The translations under genes and the position numbers were made by a program. A stretch of DNA of 64,000 nucleotides, from positions 1 through 64,000 of the forward strand of contig NZ_FTNE01000016.1 of the NCBI RefSeq assembly GCF_900156265.1, in the 5' to 3' direction. Origin of the DNA: Acidiphilium rubrum. Its GTDB lineage: Bacteria > Pseudomonadota > Alphaproteobacteria > Acetobacterales > Acetobacteraceae. The notes under the pieces were generated by a model, which saw nothing but the letters and a program-made list of their open reading frames with translations, searched no databases and had not been told where the DNA came from. Positions within the stretch are counted from its first letter, which is position 1. The number at the start of each line of letters is the position of its first letter. This document shows, piece after piece, positions 36,151 through 44,447 of this stretch.

Positions 36151-39135
36151 ATGAGCGACGCGGCGGATCATCGGACCAGGGTTGCGCGGCGGATCATTGC
36201 CGTGCTGGTGGTGATCGGGCTCGCCGCCGTCGCGATCGTCTACCTGCCGCGCATCGCCTCGGGCAATTACCACCGCGCGGCGATCGAGCGGCTGGCAAGC
36301 GATGCGCTGGGGCGGCGCGTGAGCATTGCCGGGCCGATCGAATTGTCGCTGCTGCCCGATCCGCAGCTGCGCGCTGACACGATCACCATCGGCAGTCCGA
36401 AGGGCGGGCTGATCACGGCGGCGACGCTGAAGCTCGACCTCGCCCCCCTGCCCTTGCTGCTCGGGCGGCTACGCGCGACCAGGCTGACGCTGCGCAAACC
36501 CGATGTGACGCTGCCCTGGCCGCTGCCGGGTGGTGCCGCCGCGGTGGCGCCGCCACTCTGGCTGGCATCGCTGCATGCCACCATCGTCGATGGCGTGTTC
36601 CGGCTGGGATCACTGACATTCGACCATGTCGATCTGTCGATTTTCACCGGCGGGCCGAACGCCGTGCTGGCGGCATCCGGCACGCTGACGATCGGTGGCA
36701 TGCCGGCCTCGGTGACGCTGGATATCGACAATACCGGCGGCGCCGCGCCCGCGCCGGTGCAGAGCACGATCCGGCTCGACGGCAATGCCGGGCGGATGGC
36801 GTTCAAAGGCACGCTCGACCACGCGAGCGTGCTGCGCGGCACGCTGAGCGGCATGTTGGCCGGGCTCGGCGGCACATCCGGCCCGGTGGATTTCCATGGC
36901 GACCTCGCCGCCGATGGCGCGGTGGTGATGCTGCGCGAGATCGATGCGCGCGTGACCGACCCCAGGATCGGCGATGCCAGCCATACCCGCGGCAGCGCCA
37001 CGATCGTGCTGCGACCGGCGCCGCTGTTGCGGCTCGACCTGACCGGCGCGCGCTGGCGGATCGGCGCCGGGCAGACAATGCTGCGGCGGATGGCGGCGGT
37101 GCTGCCGATTGCGGCGCGGCTCGACCTGACGGACAGCCGGTTCGACCATCTCACCGTCAAATCGATCCACGCCGATCTCACGAGCGATGCGGCGGGGACG
37201 CAATTGCAGGCGCTGGCGATGAGCCTGCCGGGTGCCGGATCGCTCACGCTGGCACGATCCACCACGCCCGGCGAGGCGGAACGAGTACGGATTGCCGCCC
37301 CCGATCCGGCCCGCACCATCGCTGCCCTGCGCGCCAGCTACGCTTGGCTGCCGGCCTGGCCGGATGGGCTCGGCGCGCTGACGCTCACGGGACATTTGCG
37401 AATGCGGGCGGATGGCGCGATCGACCTCGCCGGGCTGAAGGGCGCGCTCGGCGGCAAGACCTGGCCGCGCTCGGGCTTCACCGGCGGGTTGAAGGTGCGG
37501 CCCGGCCGGCATGGTGCCACGATGGCCGCAGACCTCGCGTTCGACCGGCTGCGCCTGACGCCGGCCGCACTCGGCGCGCTGCGCGCCGCGCTGCTGGCCA
37601 AGACCGCCACCATCACCGGGCCGATCGCGCTGCGGGCCCGCACGCTCGACATCGTGACGCAGGCGAAGACCGCGCCGCCGCTGTTCACCGGCACGCATCT
37701 GCTGATCGACGGCGCGCTGCGCGATGCCACATCGGGCGGCGGTGTCGCATTGTCGCTGGCGACGCTGCGGATCGGCCAGACCCTGCTGGTCGGGCATGGC
37801 GCGCGGCGGAGCGATGGCGGCATCATGGCGGCGCGCTGGCTGATCACCGGGCCGGATGCGGCGGCGACGCTTGCGGCGGTCACGCATGGATTTGGCGGCA
37901 AGCCGCCTCCCTGGTTCGGCTTGCCGGTGTGGCATCACCGCTTCGCGGCCGCCCTGGTCGCGGCGGGGCCGATGCGGGCGCTGCATACCGGGCTCACGCT
38001 GCATCTCGGCGCGATCCGGGCGGCGGCGCTGCCGGTGATCGATCTGGCCGGCGGCATCGCGACCGGCGCGGTGACGCTGCATGCGCCGAACGCGGTGGCA
38101 TTGATCCGCGATCTGGGCGGGGCCGCGGTGCTCGGCCCGCGCAACGGGCTGGACTGGCCGGGTGCCGGGTCGGTCAGCCTGCGGGCCTCGGCGTTTCTGA
38201 GCGATGACCGCATCGGCCTGCCCGATTTCGTGCTCTCGCTCGGCGCGCTGACCACCAGCGGATCGTTGAGCCTGCGCTTGGGCGACCGGCCCGCGGTCGC
38301 CGGCAGCATCGCGGCCGATACGCTGATGATCCCGGCGGCGGGGACACTGCTGCATCTGGCCGGCGCGGCGATGGCGGGCAAGGTGCGGATTGCGCTGCCG
38401 CGCATCACCGCCGCCCGCATCGCGGATGCGGAGACGGTCGTGGCCCGGCATGTCGCCGGCAGTCTCGCCCTTGGCGATGGCGCGGTGACGCTCGGCGTCG
38501 ACCGGGCGGATGTCGCGGGCGGCGTGCTGGGTGGCGAAGCGACAATCACCGACGGCACCGCCCCCGGCCTCACGATCAAGGCGCATCTGCAGAACGCCGA
38601 CGCCGCGAGGCTCGCGCAGGACAGCGGTATCGCCGCGCCGATCGGTGCCGGCACAATGGGTGTTGCCGCCGATCTGACGGCGCACGGCACCACGCCGGCA
38701 GACTGGCGCAAGACGCTCACCGGCAGCGTGATGGCGCTCGGCAGCGCACTCGCGATCCGAGGGGTCGATCTCGCCGCGGCGTCCAACGCGCTGGCACAGG
38801 CGCTGGCCCGGCAGCCGGCGCACCCGGCCGATGCGCTGCTGCGCACGGTGGTGCGGGCCGCCTTGCAGAACGGCACCACGGTGTTCGATACGGCAACGCT
38901 GCAAGGCGCCGTGGCGGGCGGGGTGATGACGCTGGATCAGTCCAGCCTCACCGGCACGGCGGGATCGATCGGGCTCGGCGGCACGGTGGATTTCGCGAAC
39001 GATCGGCTGGCGCTGACCGCGACCCTGCAACCGCATCTCGATGGAACCATCCCGGCCCCGGCGCTGCCGATCGATCTGACCGGCTCGCTCGATCATCCGC
39101 ACATCGTCGCGCATCGCGGGGCGTCACCGCCATGA
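36151..39135 (+). CDS. AsmA family protein
   Basis: 994 residues. One N-terminal membrane helix (IIAVLVVIGLAAVAIVYL) is followed by a very long beta-rich periplasmic region of repeating amphipathic strands. The AsmA signature RRVSIAGPIELSLLPDPQLRADTITIG lies at about 50-77. The C-terminal AsmA-like domain has GSIGLGGTVDFANDRLALTATLQP. AsmA/TamB-like proteins are thought to form bridges for phospholipid transport to the outer membrane, which fits the other envelope genes here (lpt, pqi). The stop overlaps the next gene (ATGA). Confidence 0.88.
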   Translation: MSDAADHRTRVARRIIAVLVVIGLAAVAIVYLPRIASGNYHRAAIERLASDALGRRVSIAGPIELSLLPDPQLRADTITIGSPKGGLITAATLKLDLAPLPLLLGRLRATRLTLRKPDVTLPWPLPGGAAAVAPPLWLASLHATIVDGVFRLGSLTFDHVDLSIFTGGPNAVLAASGTLTIGGMPASVTLDIDNTGGAAPAPVQSTIRLDGNAGRMAFKGTLDHASVLRGTLSGMLAGLGGTSGPVDFHGDLAADGAVVMLREIDARVTDPRIGDASHTRGSATIVLRPAPLLRLDLTGARWRIGAGQTMLRRMAAVLPIAARLDLTDSRFDHLTVKSIHADLTSDAAGTQLQALAMSLPGAGSLTLARSTTPGEAERVRIAAPDPARTIAALRASYAWLPAWPDGLGALTLTGHLRMRADGAIDLAGLKGALGGKTWPRSGFTGGLKVRPGRHGATMAADLAFDRLRLTPAALGALRAALLAKTATITGPIALRARTLDIVTQAKTAPPLFTGTHLLIDGALRDATSGGGVALSLATLRIGQTLLVGHGARRSDGGIMAARWLITGPDAAATLAAVTHGFGGKPPPWFGLPVWHHRFAAALVAAGPMRALHTGLTLHLGAIRAAALPVIDLAGGIATGAVTLHAPNAVALIRDLGGAAVLGPRNGLDWPGAGSVSLRASAFLSDDRIGLPDFVLSLGALTTSGSLSLRLGDRPAVAGSIAADTLMIPAAGTLLHLAGAAMAGKVRIALPRITAARIADAETVVARHVAGSLALGDGAVTLGVDRADVAGGVLGGEATITDGTAPGLTIKAHLQNADAARLAQDSGIAAPIGAGTMGVAADLTAHGTTPADWRKTLTGSVMALGSALAIRGVDLAAASNALAQALARQPAHPADALLRTVVRAALQNGTTVFDTATLQGAVAGGVMTLDQSSLTGTAGSIGLGGTVDFANDRLALTATLQPHLDGTIPAPALPIDLTGSLDHPHIVAHRGASPP

Positions 39136-40382
39136 CGCGGGAGCGGCGCTGGCAACTCGCGGCCTATTTATTGCTCAACGGCGGCTTCTTCTTTTTCGAC
39201 ACCGCGATGGGCCTGTTCGATGTCGCGACCTACGGGTATTTCGCGCGCGAGCACGTGGCTTCCTATCTGTTCGCGCTGGATTTCGTGATGGTCAGCGTGC
39301 CGATGTTGCTCGGCGGCTGGCTCGCGCATCTGCTCAACCGGCGGTTCGGCGTGCGCGCGGTGATCGGGCTGGGCTACACGATCGCGACTGCTGGGTTTTT
39401 GGTGCTGTTTCTGACCGGGCTGTACCGGATTCCGCTGTGCCTGCTGATCGTGGCGTTTCTGCTCGGCATCGTGTTCAGCGCGATCCTGCCGGCCCTGTCG
39501 CGCTTCATCCGCGATGTATTCGGCGCGGGCAAAGGGGCTGTGCTGGCGCTGAAGCTCGATGCGATCTTCATGGCGGTCGGCATGGTCGCCGGTGTTGGTT
39601 TCGGCACGGTCTGGTTCGATCGCGAGGGGCTGGCGGTGTTCTTTCCCCTCGCGACCGGCTGTTTCGCGCTGGCGGGGATGATCCATGTCAGCACCCTGTT
39701 TTTCCCCGGCGTGCTGCGCGACTACGCCGGGCCGGAAGTGCCGGCGCGCTGGGCGGCCACGCTGCGGGCGATGCGCCGGGCCGAGACGAAATGGCGCAGC
39801 CTGATGCTGCAACCCTCGCTGAACATGGTGATCGTGCCGCTGATGGTCGGGCTGCCGGCCGCCGCCGCCGAGCGGCACTACGGCGCGCTGCCGGTGATCG
39901 GGCTGGTCGCGGCCCCGATCATCGTGTTGGCCGGGCGGCGCACCGGCATGCTGGCCGGGCGGCTGCTGGCGCCGGAATTCGTGCTGCGGCTGATGGTCGC
40001 ACGGCGCGGCGCGGCGCTGGTGCCGATGATCGGGTTTTTCATATTATACGCGCTGGCGTTCGTGGTGCCGTCGCTGCCGCTGGTGTTTGCCCTGGTGTTC
40101 TGCGCGCATCTGCTGAGTAATGTCGTGGCGGGTGCGGTGTTCTATGGCGTGCAGACCGAGTTTCCCGCCGGCGAGACGGCTGCGGCCAGCGCGCTGCAAT
40201 CGCAGCTATCGACCGGCGTCTGGGTGATCGTGGCCTCGCTGGCGACCGTGCTGCTGGTCTTTCTGCCGCCGCCGGCCACAATCGGGCTGGCCGGATGCGG
40301 GCTGGTGGTGGCGGCGCTGGTGTTGCGCGGGTCCGGCATCGGCGGGTTGCAACCCGGCGTGGCGCGCCCGATCGCGAAATGA
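39132..40382 (+). CDS. MFS-type transporter
   Basis: 416 residues with about 12 hydrophobic helices. The A-motif-like loop after helix 2 reads GGWLAHLLNRRFGVRAVIGLG. The first helix is unusually Phe-rich (LLNGGFFFFDTAMGLF). It is translationally coupled to the AsmA gene (ATGA overlap), suggesting a joint envelope-related task, but no substrate can be assigned. It is convergent with the YfhO-like gene 35 bases downstream. Confidence 0.8.
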   Translation: MTRERRWQLAAYLLLNGGFFFFDTAMGLFDVATYGYFAREHVASYLFALDFVMVSVPMLLGGWLAHLLNRRFGVRAVIGLGYTIATAGFLVLFLTGLYRIPLCLLIVAFLLGIVFSAILPALSRFIRDVFGAGKGAVLALKLDAIFMAVGMVAGVGFGTVWFDREGLAVFFPLATGCFALAGMIHVSTLFFPGVLRDYAGPEVPARWAATLRAMRRAETKWRSLMLQPSLNMVIVPLMVGLPAAAAERHYGALPVIGLVAAPIIVLAGRRTGMLAGRLLAPEFVLRLMVARRGAALVPMIGFFILYALAFVVPSLPLVFALVFCAHLLSNVVAGAVFYGVQTEFPAGETAAASALQSQLSTGVWVIVASLATVLLVFLPPPATIGLAGCGLVVAALVLRGSGIGGLQPGVARPIAK

Positions 40383-40417
40383 ATCGCGGCGATCAATGAT
40401 GACGCGGCACGCGACCG

Positions 40418-43117
40418 TCAATGAAGCGCCGAAGACGACCCTGTTCCACCGCGCGGCAGAGCACGCCGCCTGAACGCGCGATACGGCCGGATCGCGCATC
40501 CGGCCCAAAGCGCCAGCGCCAGTCCCGCCAGCGCGACCGATAGCCGCGTGCCGCGCGGGCGGTAGCTGAACGTCACGCTGCTGCGCCCGGCCGGCAGCGC
40601 GACCGATTGAAACAACGCGCCGTGCCGGGCAACCGGCACCGCGCGCCCGTTCAACCGCGCCCGCCAGCCGGGAAACCAGGCTTCCTGACGGGTCAGGATC
40701 GCCGGTGTCGCGCACTCGGCACTGACTTTGTCGCGCCCTGTCGCGCTCAGGCGGCAGGCAGGCGTCGCGCTGAAATAGCGGTGATACGACCGGATGCGAA
40801 AAATCGACATGACCGGGTCGTGATACACCGGCATGGCCGACCCACCCGGCAGCGTCTGGCTCAGGCGCAGAGCGGGCATCGTCGCGCCGGCAGCAGAGCG
40901 GCGCAGCCAGAGCGCCACGGGATGCGCGCCGGTCACATGGGTCAGGCGCAGATGCAGTGCCGCACCCGCGGTCAGGTCGATGGCTGGATGCAGGGGGATG
41001 TTCAGCCAGGCATCGTCCTGCGCGGTGGCGAGCGGCGCGGTGCCGCCGGCGCACAGCGCCCCCGCGCAGAGGCGGGCGGACAGGATGCCGGTCGAACTGC
41101 CGTCGTAGGTGCCGATCAGGACGGCGACATGATCGATCCTGGTCAGCGTGGCGGCCACCGCCGCGACCTGCCCGGCAGCGAGCGTCGTATCGCGCGAATC
41201 GCCGGCACCCAGAGCCGCGGCACCCGCAAAAATATCGGCGCGCGGCAGGCTGACGCTGCGCAGGAACGGGCTGATCTGGCCCGGGCTGGTGATGACATAT
41301 TTCACGCCGATCGCGGCATAGTCGCGCACATGATCGAACAGAATGGTTCGCCCCTGGCCGCTGCCGGGCGGCGCTTTCCACCATCCCACGAACATCATGC
41401 CCGTGTCATACGGATCGAGATGGTGCCTGATATAGTCGCTCCACGCCTGCGACACCGGCAACTGGCTGTCATCGATCGAGGCGAGGCGGTAGCCGGCCGG
41501 GTAGTCCGGCCCGAACGGGCGGAGCGAATAGACCCGCGCGAGCCCGAGATGCGCCTTGAGATACGCGATGCCGCCGGTGTAGTACCGATACGGGCGCGGC
41601 GCCGAGAGTTGCGGCAGGGCTGCGACCACGAAGGCATCGAGCAGCATCGCCGCCGCGATCATGCGCGCGCGGTTGCGGTGGGCCACAGGGTTCAGCCCGG
41701 CCAGCGCCGCCAGAATGACCAATCCTGCCAGACCCTCGAACACCGTGCCCAGCACGATCGTGGCGCGCACCGGCGGGCTCGCGAAATGATACCAGCCGGT
41801 GATGATGGCCCGGTCAGGCAGGATGACGGCGGCGATCACCGCGACGAGCAGGGCGCCGATCATGCCGCCCTGCCGCAGGCTCAGCGTGCATGTGATGCAA
41901 CGATCGAGCCCGATGCCGGCGAGCACGAACACCGCCATCGACAGCGCCGGCCACAGGAACCGCGCGGTGTTGAGCAATCCAAGATCGGGGATGATGGCGT
42001 TCAGCACGAAGGCGACACCGGGGACGCCGTAGCAGCGCGCGAGACCGACGCCGAGGAACATGCCAAGGCCGATGATCAGGCCGCGCGCGGGATCGGTCCG
42101 GGCGCGCAGCAGCGCGGCCAGAGCCGGGATCACGGCGGTGAGGCCGAACCAGCCGCCCAGCTTGACCAGCGGCAAAGTCGGCAGAGCGGCCGCGACCCAG
42201 CCGGCCGATGCATGGATGCCGGTCGGGCCATAGATCAGCGGGAACAGCGCCAGCGGCATCAGCATCGGCGGCAGGTGATCGACCGCGTAGGCCGCCTTGT
42301 GCGCGCCGAGGTAGCTCTGGGCGGCATAATTCAGGAACGGCACCACCAGCGGCAACGCAAGAGCGAGGCCGATCATCACGGCAAGGATGATCTTGCCGGC
42401 AAAGCGCCAGCGCGCGGCGCCGAGGGTTCCAAAACGTGCCAACGTCCAGGCCGCGGCCAGCAATCCGTCAAGGTAGGCGACCTCCGGATAGCCGCCGTAC
42501 AGCGAATAGGCGAGGCCGAACACGATCCAGTGCCAGCCCTGCGCCGCACCCGAGCGCGCGGCGGCGGCGCTGCGCTCGATGCCGAGCAGGATCAGCGGCA
42601 AAAACGCGAGCGACCCCATGGCGTGCGGTTCCATCAGGAACGCGCCGTTCAGCGCGAACAGGCCGGCGCTGACCAGGCCAGGCGTGCGCCGGCAGCCGAT
42701 CTGGAGCATCAGCGCATAGGTGCCGAGCCCCGCGATGACCTGCATCAGCAGTTTCACGACGAACCAGCCCTGCCAGTATTTCATGATCAGCACGAAGGGC
42801 AGGAAGAACGACAATGTCTGCATTTCGGCCGCGAGCGGCATGCCGATTCCGGTATAGGGATTCCACCAGGGGACGACGCCGCGCAGCCAGTCCGATGCGC
42901 TGAGCCGGGCCAGGGGTTGGGTCAGCAGGCCGATCGAGGCGTCCCAATAACCCGGCGGGCCGCCGAGCAGCGTGGGCGAGCCGGGCGTGGTCAACGAACT
43001 CCAGACGTCGGCGGGGTTGTTGCTGCGCAGGCCCAACACGAACAAAGCGCTGGCCGCGACCGGCAGCAGGATGAGGGCGGCGATCGGCCAGAGATGCGGG
43101 CGCAGCCGGGTGAGCAT
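40418..43117 (-). CDS. YfhO-like polytopic membrane protein, paralogue 1
   Basis: 899 residues. About 12 N-terminal membrane helices are followed by a soluble C-terminal beta-rich domain and a last helix (about 850-870). Conserved loop motifs include GVVPWWNPYTGIGMPLAAEMQTLSFF, the GGYPEVAYLDG loop, and ITRQEAWFPGWRARLNGR near the C-terminus, typical of YfhO-family proteins. The family is linked to glycosylation of cell-surface polymers in Firmicutes. The role here is unknown. A paralogue lies at 44403-47039, with hemW between them. This gene starts seven bases after the hemW stop. Confidence 0.8.
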   Translation of the reverse strand: MLTRLRPHLWPIAALILLPVAASALFVLGLRSNNPADVWSSLTTPGSPTLLGGPPGYWDASIGLLTQPLARLSASDWLRGVVPWWNPYTGIGMPLAAEMQTLSFFLPFVLIMKYWQGWFVVKLLMQVIAGLGTYALMLQIGCRRTPGLVSAGLFALNGAFLMEPHAMGSLAFLPLILLGIERSAAAARSGAAQGWHWIVFGLAYSLYGGYPEVAYLDGLLAAAWTLARFGTLGAARWRFAGKIILAVMIGLALALPLVVPFLNYAAQSYLGAHKAAYAVDHLPPMLMPLALFPLIYGPTGIHASAGWVAAALPTLPLVKLGGWFGLTAVIPALAALLRARTDPARGLIIGLGMFLGVGLARCYGVPGVAFVLNAIIPDLGLLNTARFLWPALSMAVFVLAGIGLDRCITCTLSLRQGGMIGALLVAVIAAVILPDRAIITGWYHFASPPVRATIVLGTVFEGLAGLVILAALAGLNPVAHRNRARMIAAAMLLDAFVVAALPQLSAPRPYRYYTGGIAYLKAHLGLARVYSLRPFGPDYPAGYRLASIDDSQLPVSQAWSDYIRHHLDPYDTGMMFVGWWKAPPGSGQGRTILFDHVRDYAAIGVKYVITSPGQISPFLRSVSLPRADIFAGAAALGAGDSRDTTLAAGQVAAVAATLTRIDHVAVLIGTYDGSSTGILSARLCAGALCAGGTAPLATAQDDAWLNIPLHPAIDLTAGAALHLRLTHVTGAHPVALWLRRSAAGATMPALRLSQTLPGGSAMPVYHDPVMSIFRIRSYHRYFSATPACRLSATGRDKVSAECATPAILTRQEAWFPGWRARLNGRAVPVARHGALFQSVALPAGRSSVTFSYRPRGTRLSVALAGLALALWAGCAIRPYRAFRRRALPRGGTGSSSALH

Positions 43118-43124
43118 CGGTCGC

Positions 43125-44273
43125 TTATCGGACCAACGCGGTCAGCAGGGAGTTGAGCCGCTTGCGCCCTTCGGCGGTGGCGATCAGACGGTCGGGCGTC
43201 GCTTCGAGGTAGCCGGCGAGCAGGGCCTGATCGAGGATGTCGGGGTCGAGCGTGTCGATCAGCGCCCGGCCGGTGCGGGCGGCGTAGGCCTTGGTGTCGA
43301 TGCCTTCGGCAAGGCGCAGGCCCATCAGCAGGGCTTCGCGGGCGCGTTCATCGGCGCTGACCTCGGCCTCCTCGACGCTGCCATGGCCGCGCGCCTCGAC
43401 GCGCCCGGCCCATGCCTCCGGCGCGCGGTGGCGGCGTGTGGCGATCAATTGATCGCCGATGGTGATGCGGCCATGCGCGCCGGCGCCGATGCCGGCGTAA
43501 TCCTGATAGCGCCAGTAGGCGAGGTTGTGGCGGGATTCCTGGCCGGGTTTCGCGTAGTTCGAAATCTCGTACGGCGCGAGGCCGAACCGGGCGGCGATCT
43601 CGGCGGTGGCGTCGTACAATGCGGCGGCATCCTCATCGTCCGGCAGGGTGAAGGCGGCGCGGCCGTAAAGAGTTGCGAATTGCGTGCCGGGCTCGATGGT
43701 GAGTTGGTAGAGCGAAAGGTGATCGAGCCCGACGGCGAGCGCGGTGGCGAGTTCGGCGCGCCAGGCGGCGAGGGTCTGGCCGGGGCGGGCGTAGATCAAG
43801 TCGAAACTGGCGCGGGGGAAAATATCGCGGCCGATTTCGACCGCTGCCATCGCCTGGGCGGCGGAGTGGTTGCGGCCGAGGAAGGTCAGCGCCGCGTCAT
43901 CGAGGCTCTGCACGCCGATCGAGATACGGTTGACGCCGGCATCCCGATAGGCGCGGAAGCGGCCGGCCTCGATGCTGGTGGGGTTGGCTTCCAGGGTGAT
44001 TTCAAGATCCGGTGCGGGGGTGAACAGCGCGGTCGCATCGGCGATCACGGCTGCGACGCTTTCAGGTGCCATCAGGCTCGGCGTGCCGCCGCCGAAAAAG
44101 ATCGAGGCAAGCCGGCGCGGGCCGAGGCGGGCGGCTTCGAAGGCGAGTTCGGTGCGCAGGGCGGCGAGGATGCGGGCTTCGGGGATTGCCGCGCGGACGT
44201 GGGAGTTGAAGTCGCAATAGGGGCATTTCGACAGGCAGAACGGCCAGTGGATGTAGAGGGCGAGGAATTGCAT
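43125..44273 (-). CDS. hemW: Radical SAM heme chaperone HemW
   Basis: 382 residues. The radical SAM motif CLSKCPYC (Cys13, Cys17, Cys20) sits in the HemW-specific context YIHWPFCLSKCPYCDFNSH. Further motifs are FFGGGTPSLM, TLEANPTSIE, GVNRISIGVQS and the YEISNYAKPGQESRHNLAYW segment that marks HemW rather than HemN. HemW inserts heme into respiratory enzymes. It would normally follow rdgB in many alphaproteobacteria; here it sits between two YfhO-like paralogues. Confidence 0.93.
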   Translation of the reverse strand: MQFLALYIHWPFCLSKCPYCDFNSHVRAAIPEARILAALRTELAFEAARLGPRRLASIFFGGGTPSLMAPESVAAVIADATALFTPAPDLEITLEANPTSIEAGRFRAYRDAGVNRISIGVQSLDDAALTFLGRNHSAAQAMAAVEIGRDIFPRASFDLIYARPGQTLAAWRAELATALAVGLDHLSLYQLTIEPGTQFATLYGRAAFTLPDDEDAAALYDATAEIAARFGLAPYEISNYAKPGQESRHNLAYWRYQDYAGIGAGAHGRITIGDQLIATRRHRAPEAWAGRVEARGHGSVEEAEVSADERAREALLMGLRLAEGIDTKAYAARTGRALIDTLDPDILDQALLAGYLEATPDRLIATAEGRKRLNSLLTALVR

Positions 44274-44309
44274 GGGGCGGTTGTGTCGTATTTGGCGAAA
44301 CGCGCAAGG

Positions 44310-44447
44310 GAAGGGAGAGTCTTCTTTTTTGTGAACAAAAAAGAAGCGAAAAAAACTTCGTCGATTGGGGCCCGTGACCGTGAAAACGCCCGTGCCCCCG
44401 AGTCAGGACGTTTCTTGCGTCTTTTTTACAAAAAAGAAGCCTTCCCT
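44310..44447 (+). repeat. AT-rich double-hairpin element, full copy overlapping a gene end
   Basis: The left hairpin is CTTCTTTTTTG/CAAAAAAGAAG. The core contains CCCGTGA and CCCGTGC blocks, and the right arm is CTTTTTTAC/AAAAAAGAAG. The right hairpin is inside the 3' end of the minus-strand YfhO-like gene and supplies its last ~14 codons and stop. Confidence 0.9.

Noticed and set aside
36610-39114. Minus-strand open frame of 834 residues opposite the AsmA gene
   Set aside because: The translation is Arg/Gln/Gly-rich low-complexity sequence typical of antisense frames. The AsmA frame has a membrane anchor and family motifs.
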